Shown in pieces: positions 33,412-42,295 of a stretch of DNA of 64,000 nucleotides. The stretch covers positions 1-64,000 of the forward strand of contig DAIUFE010000002.1 in NCBI GenBank assembly GCA_036844765.1, written 5' to 3'. Position 1 is the stretch's first letter; each line of letters begins with the position of its first letter. This DNA is from Thermocaproicibacter sp036844765. Its GTDB lineage: Bacteria; Bacillota; Clostridia; Oscillospirales; Acutalibacteraceae. The notes below the pieces were generated by a model. The model saw nothing but the letters and a program-made list of their open reading frames with translations. It was not told where the DNA came from and did not search any database. Position numbers and translations under genes: made by a program.

Positions 33412-33699
33412 ATGCATAAGATTTCATTAATCTTCTCTGGAATAGCATTTTTGCTTGGCTGTATTACTTTAGGCGTTGCTATCTTTCTTTCGGATATTTC
33501 TGTAATAGTAAAAAATCTGAATAATTTTACCATGAAAGTGCCGCGAGTGAATAATAAAAAGGCTCCCGAAAGTCCTTTTGGCACGTTGGAAGCGCAGATG
33601 CAAAACGCCGTCGGGCGTTGCGCATCTGCGCCTATTCTTTTTCTAAAATCATGCCCGGCTTTCCCCGGCAGGTTTTTATGCCCTCCTTGGCATAAATAA
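33412..33699 (+). CDS. AT-rich orphan ORF with one membrane segment (95 aa)
   Basis: Unrecognised. The first 45 codons are strikingly AT-rich (ATT, TTA, AAT, AAA) against GC-rich neighbours. They encode one hydrophobic segment (ISLIFSGIAFLLGCITLGVA) and a short polar stretch, with GAGGAG 7 bp before the ATG. The 3' half reads through a 40-bp palindrome and changes character, so the ORF may be a truncated or fused remnant of an acquired gene. It lies alone between the spoVM terminator and sipL. Coding status is uncertain. Confidence 0.4.
   Translation: MHKISLIFSGIAFLLGCITLGVAIFLSDISVIVKNLNNFTMKVPRVNNKKAPESPFGTLEAQMQNAVGRCASAPILFLKSCPAFPGRFLCPPWHK
33592..33631. repeat. 40-bp palindrome in the AT-rich island
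   Basis: GCGCAGATGC and GCATCTGCGC flank an inner AACGCC/GGGCGTT pairing with a GTC tip. CTATTCTTTTTC follows on the plus strand, so it could act as a terminator. A second, 8-bp stem TTTATGCC/GGCATAAA lies 3' of it, near 33674-33697. Confidence 0.85.
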
Positions 33700-33749
33700 G
33701 ACAAGACCGGAATAACCATTACGTAGAAACAGAAAAAGGAGAGACCCCT

Positions 33750-35279
33750 ATGGATTATATGCTGGAGCGCGAAAAGGTCGCCGTCGACGAGGTGGTCTTT
33801 GACGGAAGCCAGGAGCAGCCCGTCGACATGGACATCAGCCTTCCCGACTATTGCCCCGATATACAGCGGATCCTGAAATGCCAGATCTACCCGCGCATCA
33901 CGTCGCGGAGCATCCTGGGCGACCGGCTGATGATCGACGGGAATTTCACGGTGAGGGCCTTTTACCTCGATCCGGACGGGTCCTGCGTGCGCTGCTGCGA
34001 GTCCGGCGATTCCTATTCGGCCGAGATCGCCCTCAAGCGGCCCGCCGACAATGCCTGCATCCTGGCCTCGCCGCGCGTGGAGTATATCAACTGCCGCGCC
34101 ACGAGCCCGCGCCGGCTGGACGTCCACGGCGCTTTTTCGCTGTGCGCGCGGGTGGTCTGCCGCGGCGAGAGCGAGTTGGTCTCCAACATCGCCGGCGACG
34201 ACGTCGAGCAGCGGAAAAACACGGTCACCGTGAACCAGCCCGCCGGTTTCTCCCAACAGCAGTTCAGCGTCGACGAGGTCCTGGAGCTCGGGCGCGGGAA
34301 GCCGCCGGCGGACAGCATCCTGCGCTCGGACGCGTTCGCCGTGCTGCAGGATTTCAAGCTCACGTCGGGCAAGCTGATGATCCGCGGGGAGGCCTGCGTC
34401 AAGTTTCTGTATTCCTCGGCCGGCGAGTCCGAATCGCTCGAGACCATGGAATATTCCATCCCGTTCAGCCAGGTGCTGGACTGCGCGGGCGCGGAGGACG
34501 ACTGCCTCTGCGACGTGAAGCTGGACGTCGCCTCCGTGGAGGCGCAGATCAAGAACGACTACTCGGGCGACAAGACCTTTTTCGACACCCAGGTCAAGAT
34601 CTTCGCCAGCGCAGAGGCCTGCCGCAGCACGCAGGTCACGTTCGTGAACGACGCCTATTCCAAGAAATACGACCTGGCCCTCGAGTCCAAGCAGAAATCC
34701 CTCGACAGCCTGACGGAGGTCGTTTCCGACACCTTCTCGCACAAGGCGGAGCTCGCCGCCGACGACAGCGCCGTCTCGAAGGTCATCGACGTCTGGAGCG
34801 AGATGGGCAGCGTCTCGGCCGAGGCGTCCGAGGGGAACGTCCGGTTCAAGGGCAAGTACAGCCTGTGCGTCCTGGCGTTCAACGCCGAAAACAAGCCGTT
34901 CTATTTCGAGCGCCTGCTGAACTTCGAGTACTCCAAGCAGTGCGCCTCCGCGGGGAACCTGAAGTGCGGGGCGGAGGTTTCCCCGGGGGCCGTGAGCTAC
35001 CGCATCACCGGCGGCGGCATCGAGACGAAGACGGAGCTCCGCCTCACGGCCGAACTCTACCAGTCGCTCAGCGTCAAATCCATCTCGGCGGCCACCGCGG
35101 ACGAGACGAAGCCGGCGCCGCGCGACACGGCCGCCCTGTGCCTCTATTTTGCCGACGCCGGCGAAAGCCTTTGGGAGATCGCGCGGCAGTACCGCACGTC
35201 TGCGCAGTCCGTCCGAAACGAAAACGGCCTTTCCGGCGACGTTGTGGAGAACAGGGGGATGCTGCTGATTCCGATGTGA
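33750..35279 (+). CDS. sipL: SpoIVA-interacting LysM protein SipL (DUF3794)
   Basis: A 509-residue protein built from repeated DUF3794 beta modules (first near 5-150, with SLPDYCPDIQRILKCQ) and a C-terminal LysM domain (about 460-508, AGESLWEIARQYRT). In C. difficile, SipL binds SpoIVA through its LysM domain and is required for coat attachment. spoIVA is the next gene, which supports the call. GGAGAGA precedes the ATG. No clear sigma-E promoter could be picked out by eye. Confidence 0.93.
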   Translation: MDYMLEREKVAVDEVVFDGSQEQPVDMDISLPDYCPDIQRILKCQIYPRITSRSILGDRLMIDGNFTVRAFYLDPDGSCVRCCESGDSYSAEIALKRPADNACILASPRVEYINCRATSPRRLDVHGAFSLCARVVCRGESELVSNIAGDDVEQRKNTVTVNQPAGFSQQQFSVDEVLELGRGKPPADSILRSDAFAVLQDFKLTSGKLMIRGEACVKFLYSSAGESESLETMEYSIPFSQVLDCAGAEDDCLCDVKLDVASVEAQIKNDYSGDKTFFDTQVKIFASAEACRSTQVTFVNDAYSKKYDLALESKQKSLDSLTEVVSDTFSHKAELAADDSAVSKVIDVWSEMGSVSAEASEGNVRFKGKYSLCVLAFNAENKPFYFERLLNFEYSKQCASAGNLKCGAEVSPGAVSYRITGGGIETKTELRLTAELYQSLSVKSISAATADETKPAPRDTAALCLYFADAGESLWEIARQYRTSAQSVRNENGLSGDVVENRGMLLIPM

Positions 35280-35343
35280 CCGGCCCGGCGGTTCCTGCTT
35301 GTTTTTCACGGCGAATATTTCTTCTGCCTGAGGGGGAGGTAAA

Positions 35344-36822
35344 ATGGAAGAACACGATATCTACAGGGATATTTCGGAACGGACGAACGGGGATATCTAC
35401 ATCGGGGTCGTCGGGCCGGTCAGGACCGGGAAATCCACCTTCATCAAGCGCTTCATGGACGCCATCGTGGTGCCGAACATGGATTCGGAGGCCCGGCGCG
35501 ACCGCGCCATAGACGAGATGCCGCAGTCCGCCGCGGGGCGCACCATCATGACGACGGAGCCCAAGTTCATCCCCGAGAAGGCCGTCACCGTCCACATCGA
35601 CAACAGCGCCACCTTTTCCGTCCGGATGATCGACTGCGTCGGGTACATCGTCCCCAGCGCCCTCGGCTACATCGAGAACGACGCGCCGCGCATGGTGATG
35701 ACGCCGTGGTACGACGAGCCGATCCCGTTCAACATGGCGGCCGAGATCGGCACGAAGAAGGTCATCACCGAGCACTCGACCATCGGCCTCGTGGTCACGA
35801 CGGACGGCAGCATCAGCGACATCCCGCGCGCGGAATACGAAGAGGCGGAGGAGCGCGTGATCGACGAGCTGAAGAAGATCAGCAAGCCGTTCATCGTGCT
35901 GCTCAACTGCGTGGACCCCGCCGCCGACGAGGCGAAGGCCCTTGCGGACGGGATGCAGACGAAATACGGCGTGCCCGTCCTCCCCGTCAACTGCCTGCAC
36001 ATGGAGGAGAAGGAGATCCGGGACGTCCTCGCCAAGGTCCTGTTCGAGTTCCCCGTCCGGGAGATCCGGGTCGACATGCCGCGCTGGCTCTCTTCTCTCG
36101 AAAAGGACCACTGGCTGCGCTCCGCGGTCTACACTGCTATCCAGCAGTCGGCCGCGAAGGTCTCCCGCATCCGCGAGGTTGAGAATATCACCCGCGACGT
36201 AAGCCAGTGCGAGTACGTGAAGGACGCCGGCATGGAATCCGTCGAGCTGGGCACGGGGCGCGCGCGGATCGCCGTGGGCCTGCAGCCGAACCTGTTCTAT
36301 AAGGTCCTCGGGGAGAAGACGGGGCTTGAGATCAGCGACGAGGGCAGCCTGATGGACTGCATGCTGCAGATGGCGAAGATCAAGAAGGTCTACGACAAGA
36401 TCGGCGGCGCGTACCGCGACGCCGAGGAAAACGGCTACGGCATCGTGATGCCCGGCGTGGACGAACTGAGCCTCGAGGAACCCGAGATCATCCGCCAGGG
36501 CGGAAGGTACGGCATCCGCCTGAGGGCCGCGGCGCCTTCCATCCACATGATGAAGACGCGCATCACGACCGAGATCACCCCCATCGTCGGCTCCGAAAAG
36601 CAGTCGCAGGAACTGGTCGAGTACATCCTCAAGGAATTCGAGTCCAACCCGTCGCAGATCTGGAACTCCAACATCTTCGGCAAAAGCCTGCACGAGCTGG
36701 TCAACGAGGGTCTGCACAACAAGCTGAACCGCATGCCGGACGACGCGCGGGACAAAGTGCGCGAGACCATCGAGCGCATCATCAACGAGGGCTGCAGCGG
36801 TCTGATCTGCATCATCCTGTGA
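35344..36822 (+). CDS. spoIVA: stage IV sporulation protein A (coat ATPase)
   Basis: A 492-residue TRAFAC-class ATPase that polymerises on the forespore surface as the basement layer of the spore coat. The start IYRDISERTNGDIYIGVVGP, Walker A GPVRTGKSTFIKRF and the conserved SIGLVVTTDGS-type segment (here TIGLVVTTDGS) are diagnostic; the middle and C-terminal polymerisation domains are full length. GGGGGAGG precedes the ATG. It forms a unit with sipL and lies 2 kb from spoVM. Confidence 0.97.
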   Translation: MEEHDIYRDISERTNGDIYIGVVGPVRTGKSTFIKRFMDAIVVPNMDSEARRDRAIDEMPQSAAGRTIMTTEPKFIPEKAVTVHIDNSATFSVRMIDCVGYIVPSALGYIENDAPRMVMTPWYDEPIPFNMAAEIGTKKVITEHSTIGLVVTTDGSISDIPRAEYEEAEERVIDELKKISKPFIVLLNCVDPAADEAKALADGMQTKYGVPVLPVNCLHMEEKEIRDVLAKVLFEFPVREIRVDMPRWLSSLEKDHWLRSAVYTAIQQSAAKVSRIREVENITRDVSQCEYVKDAGMESVELGTGRARIAVGLQPNLFYKVLGEKTGLEISDEGSLMDCMLQMAKIKKVYDKIGGAYRDAEENGYGIVMPGVDELSLEEPEIIRQGGRYGIRLRAAAPSIHMMKTRITTEITPIVGSEKQSQELVEYILKEFESNPSQIWNSNIFGKSLHELVNEGLHNKLNRMPDDARDKVRETIERIINEGCSGLICIIL

Positions 36823-36850
36823 AAAAACGTCCCGCCGTCTTTGGATAGGG

Positions 36851-36895
36851 AGGAACGCCGGAAACGACGTCCCTCCCTTTCCGGCGTTTCCCCAC
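36851..36895. repeat. inverted repeat after spoIVA
   Basis: GGAACGCCGGAAA and TTTCCGGCGTTTCC form an imperfect 12-13 bp stem around CGACGTCCCTCCC, about 30 bp after the spoIVA stop. There is no T run on either strand, so its role as a terminator is uncertain. Confidence 0.5.
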
Positions 36896-36946
36896 TTTCA
36901 GTTCTTTTCCTACGGCAATTCCGGCTGCGATTGAGAGAAGAAAATA

Positions 36947-36977
36947 GTTTCTCCCCCGCCGGAGGCGGGGGAGAAAC
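36947..36977. repeat. dispersed hairpin repeat, copy 1
   Basis: Perfect 14-bp palindrome GTTTCTCCCCCGCC-GGA-GGCGGGGGAGAAAC followed by AAAAAAGCTTCCGCGGG. The GCC-GGA-GGC tip and the AAAAAAGCTTCCGCGGG flank recur in the last unit of the array at 19460. It lies in the 188-bp space between the convergent spoIVA and dehydrogenase genes. Confidence 0.85.
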
Positions 36978-37010
36978 AAAAAAGCTTCCGCGGGAAAACG
37001 TCCGTTCCCG

Positions 37011-37787
37011 TCAGACAATCGAGCCGCCGCCGTCCACCACGAGGAACTGGCCGTTGACGTAGCTGCAGGCGTCGGAGGCGAAGAAGATCACCGGGCCGTT
37101 GAGCTCGCCGCGCGCGCCGGGCCGGGAGGCCGGGCAGAGGGCGTTGTACATCTGCATGAACTGCTGATGCTTGAACAGCGTGCCGGCCGTCATCTCGGAT
37201 TCAAACAGGCCCGGGCCGATAGCGTTGACGGTGATGTTGTAGCGGGCGTAGCTCGCGGCCATTCCCCTGGTGAGCCCCACGACCGCGGCTTTCGACGCAT
37301 TGTAGACGTGGCGCACTAGCTGGTCGCTCTTATCGGCCACGATGGCGTTGACCGAGGCGATGTTGACGATGCGGCCGTATTTGCGCTCTTTCATGCCCGG
37401 CACGACATATTTGCCCATCAGGAAAATGCCCTTGACGTTGATGTCCATCACTTTGTCCCAGTCGGCCTCGGACATCGTTTCCACCGAGCCGCCGATCGCG
37501 ATGCCGGCGTCGTTGAGCAGGATGTCGATGCGGCCGAACTTCTCGAGCACCTCGCCGACGGCCGCCTTGACGTTGGCTTCATCGGAGACATCGCACTGCA
37601 CGGCGACGGCGCGGCCGCCGTTTTTCTCGATGTCGGCGACGACGTCCTGGAGCTTCTCCTTGCGGCGGGCCAGCAGCGCGACCTGCGCGCCCTGCGCGGC
37701 CAGCGCGCGGGCGGCGTCGGCCCCGAGGCCGCTGGACGCGCCGGTGACGACGGCAAATTTTCCGGTGAGATCAAACAGATTTTTCAT
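37011..37787 (-). CDS. short-chain dehydrogenase/reductase (gluconate 5-dehydrogenase-like)
   Basis: A 258-residue classical SDR with the NAD(P) site TGASSGLGADAARAL (near 14-28), the catalytic serine region IVNIASVNA, and the YNASKAAV active-site Tyr/Lys. The usual NNAG motif reads NDAG. The start MKNLFDLTGKFAVVTGASSG and overall pattern resemble gluconate 5-dehydrogenase/KduD-type sugar-acid enzymes, so a ketogluconate or 2-deoxy-3-ketogluconate substrate is plausible but unproven. GAAAGGAAG precedes the ATG. It stands alone on the minus strand with a leader of about 210 nt. Confidence 0.85.
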   Translation of the reverse strand: MKNLFDLTGKFAVVTGASSGLGADAARALAAQGAQVALLARRKEKLQDVVADIEKNGGRAVAVQCDVSDEANVKAAVGEVLEKFGRIDILLNDAGIAIGGSVETMSEADWDKVMDINVKGIFLMGKYVVPGMKERKYGRIVNIASVNAIVADKSDQLVRHVYNASKAAVVGLTRGMAASYARYNITVNAIGPGLFESEMTAGTLFKHQQFMQMYNALCPASRPGARGELNGPVIFFASDACSYVNGQFLVVDGGGSIV

Positions 37788-37842
37788 TTTTGACTTCCTT
37801 TCGCAGTTTACAGCATTTCCAGTTGGGTTGCGGAAGGCTTTT

Positions 37843-37875
37843 GGTTTCTCCCGCGCCGGAGGCGCGGGAGAAACC
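37843..37875. repeat. dispersed hairpin repeat, copy 2
   Basis: Perfect 15-bp palindrome GGTTTCTCCCGCGCC-GGA-GGCGCGGGAGAAACC. On the minus strand it is followed by AAAAGCCTTCCGC, matching the flank of copy 1 and of the last array unit. It lies in the transcribed leader of the dehydrogenase gene if the promoter at 38006-38034 is used. Confidence 0.85.
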
Positions 37876-38005
37876 ATTTCGCGCGCTCCGCCGCGACTGG
37901 AATCACCGCAGGCTTTAGGGTGCTTCCGGCCCTTCCATACTACCGGGACTACCGGGAGCAGGGGACATGCCCGCCGGTTTCCGGCGGTTCGTCCCGGCCT
38001 TAAAA

Positions 38006-38034
38006 AGTATACCAGAATCTTACATGGGAATCAA
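38006..38034 (-). promoter_or_regulatory. sigma-A promoter of the dehydrogenase gene
   Basis: Minus-strand TTGATT (38029-38034) and TATACT (38006-38011) with 17-bp spacing, in a short AT-rich stretch about 220 bp before the start codon. Confidence 0.7.
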
Positions 38035-38192
38035 TCGATTTTATGCGCCGGATTCAAAAAACGCGGCGGCGCGCGGAAGCGTCTTCCCCGCGGATGACGG
38101 AAAAAAACGGAGGCCGCGGGGCGGATCCGGCAGGCTGCCTGCGGCGCGCCGGGGAGCCTGCGGCGGGAAAAGAACCGGGGGCCTTTCCGGCG

Positions 38193-38221
38193 TTGCTTTT
38201 TTGCCGCAAGAAGGTTATACT
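38193..38221 (+). promoter_or_regulatory. sigma-A promoter of the DUF2156 gene
   Basis: TTGCTT (38193-38198) and TATACT (38216-38221) with 17-bp spacing. Transcription would start near 38228, which rules against an ATG at 38230 and leaves an 80-nt leader before 38308. Confidence 0.72.
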
Positions 38222-38307
38222 TATTAAGTATGGCCGAAAAAAAGCGCGGAGCCTTTGCGGGCAAAGCGCCGGATTCGGCGGAAATTCATCAAAGACAGGA
38301 TGTAGAT

Positions 38308-39231
38308 ATGCTGCAGTTTAAGACTTTGTCGCTTTCCGATATCCCGGCGGTGAGACCCTTTCTGGACCGCCAGAATTACCGGATCTGCGATTACACCATC
38401 GGCGGGATCTTCATGTGGAGGGATTATTTCAAAACCTATTTTACCGTTTACCGCGACACGCTGATCTTCAAGGTGAAATACCTCGGCGGGGTGACGGCGT
38501 TCGCCGTCCCCATCGGGGAGGACCCGGAAGGGGCCATGGGGCAGATCGAAGCCTGTTGCCGGGAAAGCTCCCTTCCGCTGCTGTATTGTACCGTGCCGGC
38601 GGAAGCCCTGCCGGCCTTGAAGCGAAGATACCCGGATGCCTCGGCCCAGCCGAACCGGGACTGGTTCGATTATCTTTACCGCACGGAGGATCTGATCTCC
38701 TTCCGCGGGAAAAAGTACGACGGCCAGCGCAACCACGTCCACAGATTTCAGCGCCTTTACCCGGACTATTCTTTTCAGGAGATCACGGCTGAAAATCTCG
38801 GCGCAGTGCGCTCTTTTTATGCGCAGTTTGCCAAGGAGCACCAAAAGGCGGGCCCGGTCGCCCGGGAAGAAAGCGCGAAGGTCATGGAGGTCTTGGACCA
38901 TTACGGCCTTTACGGCCTGTTCGGCGGCTGCATCAGCGCCGGCGGAAAGATCGTCGCCATTTCCGTTGGCGAGACGGTGGGGGACACCCTCTTCGTCCAT
39001 GTGGAGAAGGCGGACACGCAGTATCCCGGCGTATATCAGGTGCTGGTCCAGGAGTTTTTGAAGCATTTTGCGACGGAGAAGACGGTGTTCGTCAACCGCG
39101 AGGAAGACGTCGGCGACGCAGGGCTGAGAAAATCAAAGTTCTCGTACCACCCCGTCCGGCTGCTGGAAAAAAGCACGGTCCGCGCCTTCCCGGATCCGGC
39201 CGGGGCGCAGAAAGAAGGGGGACGGGCATGA
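38308..39231 (+). CDS. DUF2156 / phosphatidylglycerol lysyltransferase-like protein
   Basis: A 307-residue soluble protein resembling the C-terminal catalytic domain of MprF-type lipid aminoacyl transferases (duplicated GNAT-like fold; QRNHVHRFQRLYPDYSFQEI, then FVNREEDVGDAGLRKSK). It lacks the membrane flippase part of MprF, so its acceptor is not known; transfer of an amino acid from aminoacyl-tRNA is the family expectation. The ATG at 38308 follows CAGGATG. The stop overlaps the start of an alanyl-tRNA editing gene as ATGA, pointing to a shared tRNA-related role. Confidence 0.8.
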   Translation: MLQFKTLSLSDIPAVRPFLDRQNYRICDYTIGGIFMWRDYFKTYFTVYRDTLIFKVKYLGGVTAFAVPIGEDPEGAMGQIEACCRESSLPLLYCTVPAEALPALKRRYPDASAQPNRDWFDYLYRTEDLISFRGKKYDGQRNHVHRFQRLYPDYSFQEITAENLGAVRSFYAQFAKEHQKAGPVAREESAKVMEVLDHYGLYGLFGGCISAGGKIVAISVGETVGDTLFVHVEKADTQYPGVYQVLVQEFLKHFATEKTVFVNREEDVGDAGLRKSKFSYHPVRLLEKSTVRAFPDPAGAQKEGGRA

Positions 39232-40391
39232 CGGAAAAACTTTACGATTCCGACGCGTATCTCAGAACTTTCGCCGCGCATGTTACCGGCTGCCGGGAGG
39301 AAAACGGCGGGTTCGCCGTGACGCTCGACCGCACCGCATTCTATCCGGAGGGGGGCGGCCAGCCCGCCGACCGGGGGGTGCTGAACCTCGCGAACGTGCG
39401 GGACGTGCGGGAAAAAGGGGGAACGATCGTCCATCGGACGGACCGTCCCCTGCCCGAGGGGGCTTTGGTGTTCGGCGGCGTCGACTGGCCCCTCCGGTTC
39501 CGCAGGATGCAGCAGCACACGGGGGAGCACATCGTGTCCGGCCTGGCGCACCGGCTGTTCGGCGCGGAGAACGTCGGCTTCCATATGGGGGAAGCGTTCC
39601 TGACGGTCGACTGGGACCGGCCGATTCCCGCCGACGGCCTTGCGCTGATCGAGCGCCTCGCGAACGGCGCCGTGTACCGCAACCTGCCCATCCGCGCGGA
39701 GTATCCGCCGCCGCAGGAGCTGGGGCGCCTGCGCTACCGCAGCAAAAAGGCGCTTTCCGGCGCGGTGCGGATCGTGACGGTGCCGGGGTACGACGTCTGC
39801 GCCTGCTGCGGCACGCATGTCGCCCGCACGGGGGAGATCGGCGCGGTCAAAATCCTCGGCGCTCAAAACTACAAGGGCGGGACCCGCATCTCCATGGCCT
39901 GCGGCGCCCAGGCCATGGAGGATTACGGGGAACGGCTGCGCGTGACCGCCGAGCTCTCGGAGCTGTTCTCCGCGAAAACGGAGGGGATCGGGAAGGCGGC
40001 CGGCCGAGTGCTCGCGGAGAACGCGGAGCTCAAGCGCCGGCTCGCCGCCCTGCGCGGCCGGATGATTGAGGGAAAGGTGGCCGCCGTTCCGGAAAAGTGC
40101 GGGAGTGCCTGCCTGTTCGAGGAGGGCCTTCCTCCGGAGGACCTGCGGCGTTTCGCGCTGCTGCTCGCCGCGCGCTGTGCGGGGACGGCGGCCGTGTTCA
40201 GCTCGGAAGACGGCCGGTACCGCTACGCCGCCGCCGCGGCCGGGCGGGACGTGCGCCCGTTCGGCCGGGCGCTGAACGAGGCGTTCGGCGGTCGGGGCGG
40301 CGGCTCGGCGGAGCTGGTGCAGGGTTCCCTGCGGGGGGACGAGGCGGCCGTCCGGGAGTTCTTCCGGAAATTCGCGCGGCCCGCGCCGTGA
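39228..40391 (+). CDS. alanyl-tRNA editing protein (AlaX-like, DHHA1 domain)
   Basis: A 387-residue free-standing editing protein related to the AlaRS editing and C-terminal domains. The N-terminal part has FYPEGGGQPADRG; the editing site has QQHTGEHIVSG (HxxxH) and CACCGTHVARTGEIG (zinc-binding Cys/His); a coiled region and DHHA1-like domain follow (about 240-387). It should hydrolyse mischarged Ser- or Gly-tRNA(Ala). It is translationally coupled to the upstream DUF2156 gene. Confidence 0.9.
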   Translation: MTEKLYDSDAYLRTFAAHVTGCREENGGFAVTLDRTAFYPEGGGQPADRGVLNLANVRDVREKGGTIVHRTDRPLPEGALVFGGVDWPLRFRRMQQHTGEHIVSGLAHRLFGAENVGFHMGEAFLTVDWDRPIPADGLALIERLANGAVYRNLPIRAEYPPPQELGRLRYRSKKALSGAVRIVTVPGYDVCACCGTHVARTGEIGAVKILGAQNYKGGTRISMACGAQAMEDYGERLRVTAELSELFSAKTEGIGKAAGRVLAENAELKRRLAALRGRMIEGKVAAVPEKCGSACLFEEGLPPEDLRRFALLLAARCAGTAAVFSSEDGRYRYAAAAAGRDVRPFGRALNEAFGGRGGGSAELVQGSLRGDEAAVREFFRKFARPAP

Positions 40392-40432
40392 CGCCGGCCG
40401 CGCCGGCAGCCTACAAAATACCGCCCGTCGCT

Positions 40433-40462
40433 TGACAAGCTTCTACAAGGGGCGGTATAATT
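40433..40462 (+). promoter_or_regulatory. sigma-A promoter of pyrG
   Basis: Consensus TTGACA (40433-40438) and TATAAT (40457-40462) with 18-bp spacing, leaving a leader of about 55 nt before pyrG. Confidence 0.87.
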
Positions 40463-40525
40463 TTTGCTATGTGTTTGACTGCGGAACCGATGAAAATTTT
40501 TATATAGATGAGGATGGAGGGCAAT

Positions 40526-42154
<1,629 letters not shown>

Positions 42155-42214
42155 CCTTTTTTCCTCTATGCTTGAATAATATTCCATTTTATGCCAAAGC
42201 TTTTTCCGAAGGAT

Positions 42215-42274
42215 CCAGCGTTTCCGGCCGGGCGCGGAGGGCTTTCGCCGCCCGGTCGCGGCTGGAACCGCTGG
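42215..42274 (+). promoter_or_regulatory. large stem-loop in the spoIIR leader
   Basis: CCAGCGTTTCC and GGAACCGCTGG form an outer stem with one mismatch, enclosing GGCCGGGCG/CGCCCGGTC (9 bp) and a small bulge. It ends 6 bases before the spoIIR ribosome binding site AAGGAG (42281-42286) and has no T run, so it does not look like a terminator for pyrG. Confidence 0.6.
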
Positions 42275-42295
42275 AAGCGGAAGGAGAGTTTGGGC

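Larger units (their letters stand above)
37788..38307. other. 520-bp divergent intergenic region
   Basis: Contains the second dispersed hairpin repeat (37843-37875), a minus-strand promoter for the dehydrogenase (38006-38034), an inverted repeat CCCCGCGG/CCGCGGGG (38086-38121) and a plus-strand promoter for the DUF2156 gene (38193-38221). Short open frames exist, but none has a convincing ribosome binding site or protein character. Confidence 0.7.

Noticed and set aside
35280..35343. Sigma-E promoter between sipL and spoIVA
   Set aside because: GAATATTT lies too close to the ribosome binding site and no -10 follows; the genes may share one transcript.
40463..40525. B. subtilis-type pyrG attenuation by reiterative G addition
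   Set aside because: The short leader has neither the GGGC start nor a terminator hairpin needed for that mechanism.
42155..42295. Sigma-F or sigma-G promoter before spoIIR
   Set aside because: TGAATA occurs near 42174 but no matching -10 stands at the right distance, so no call was made.
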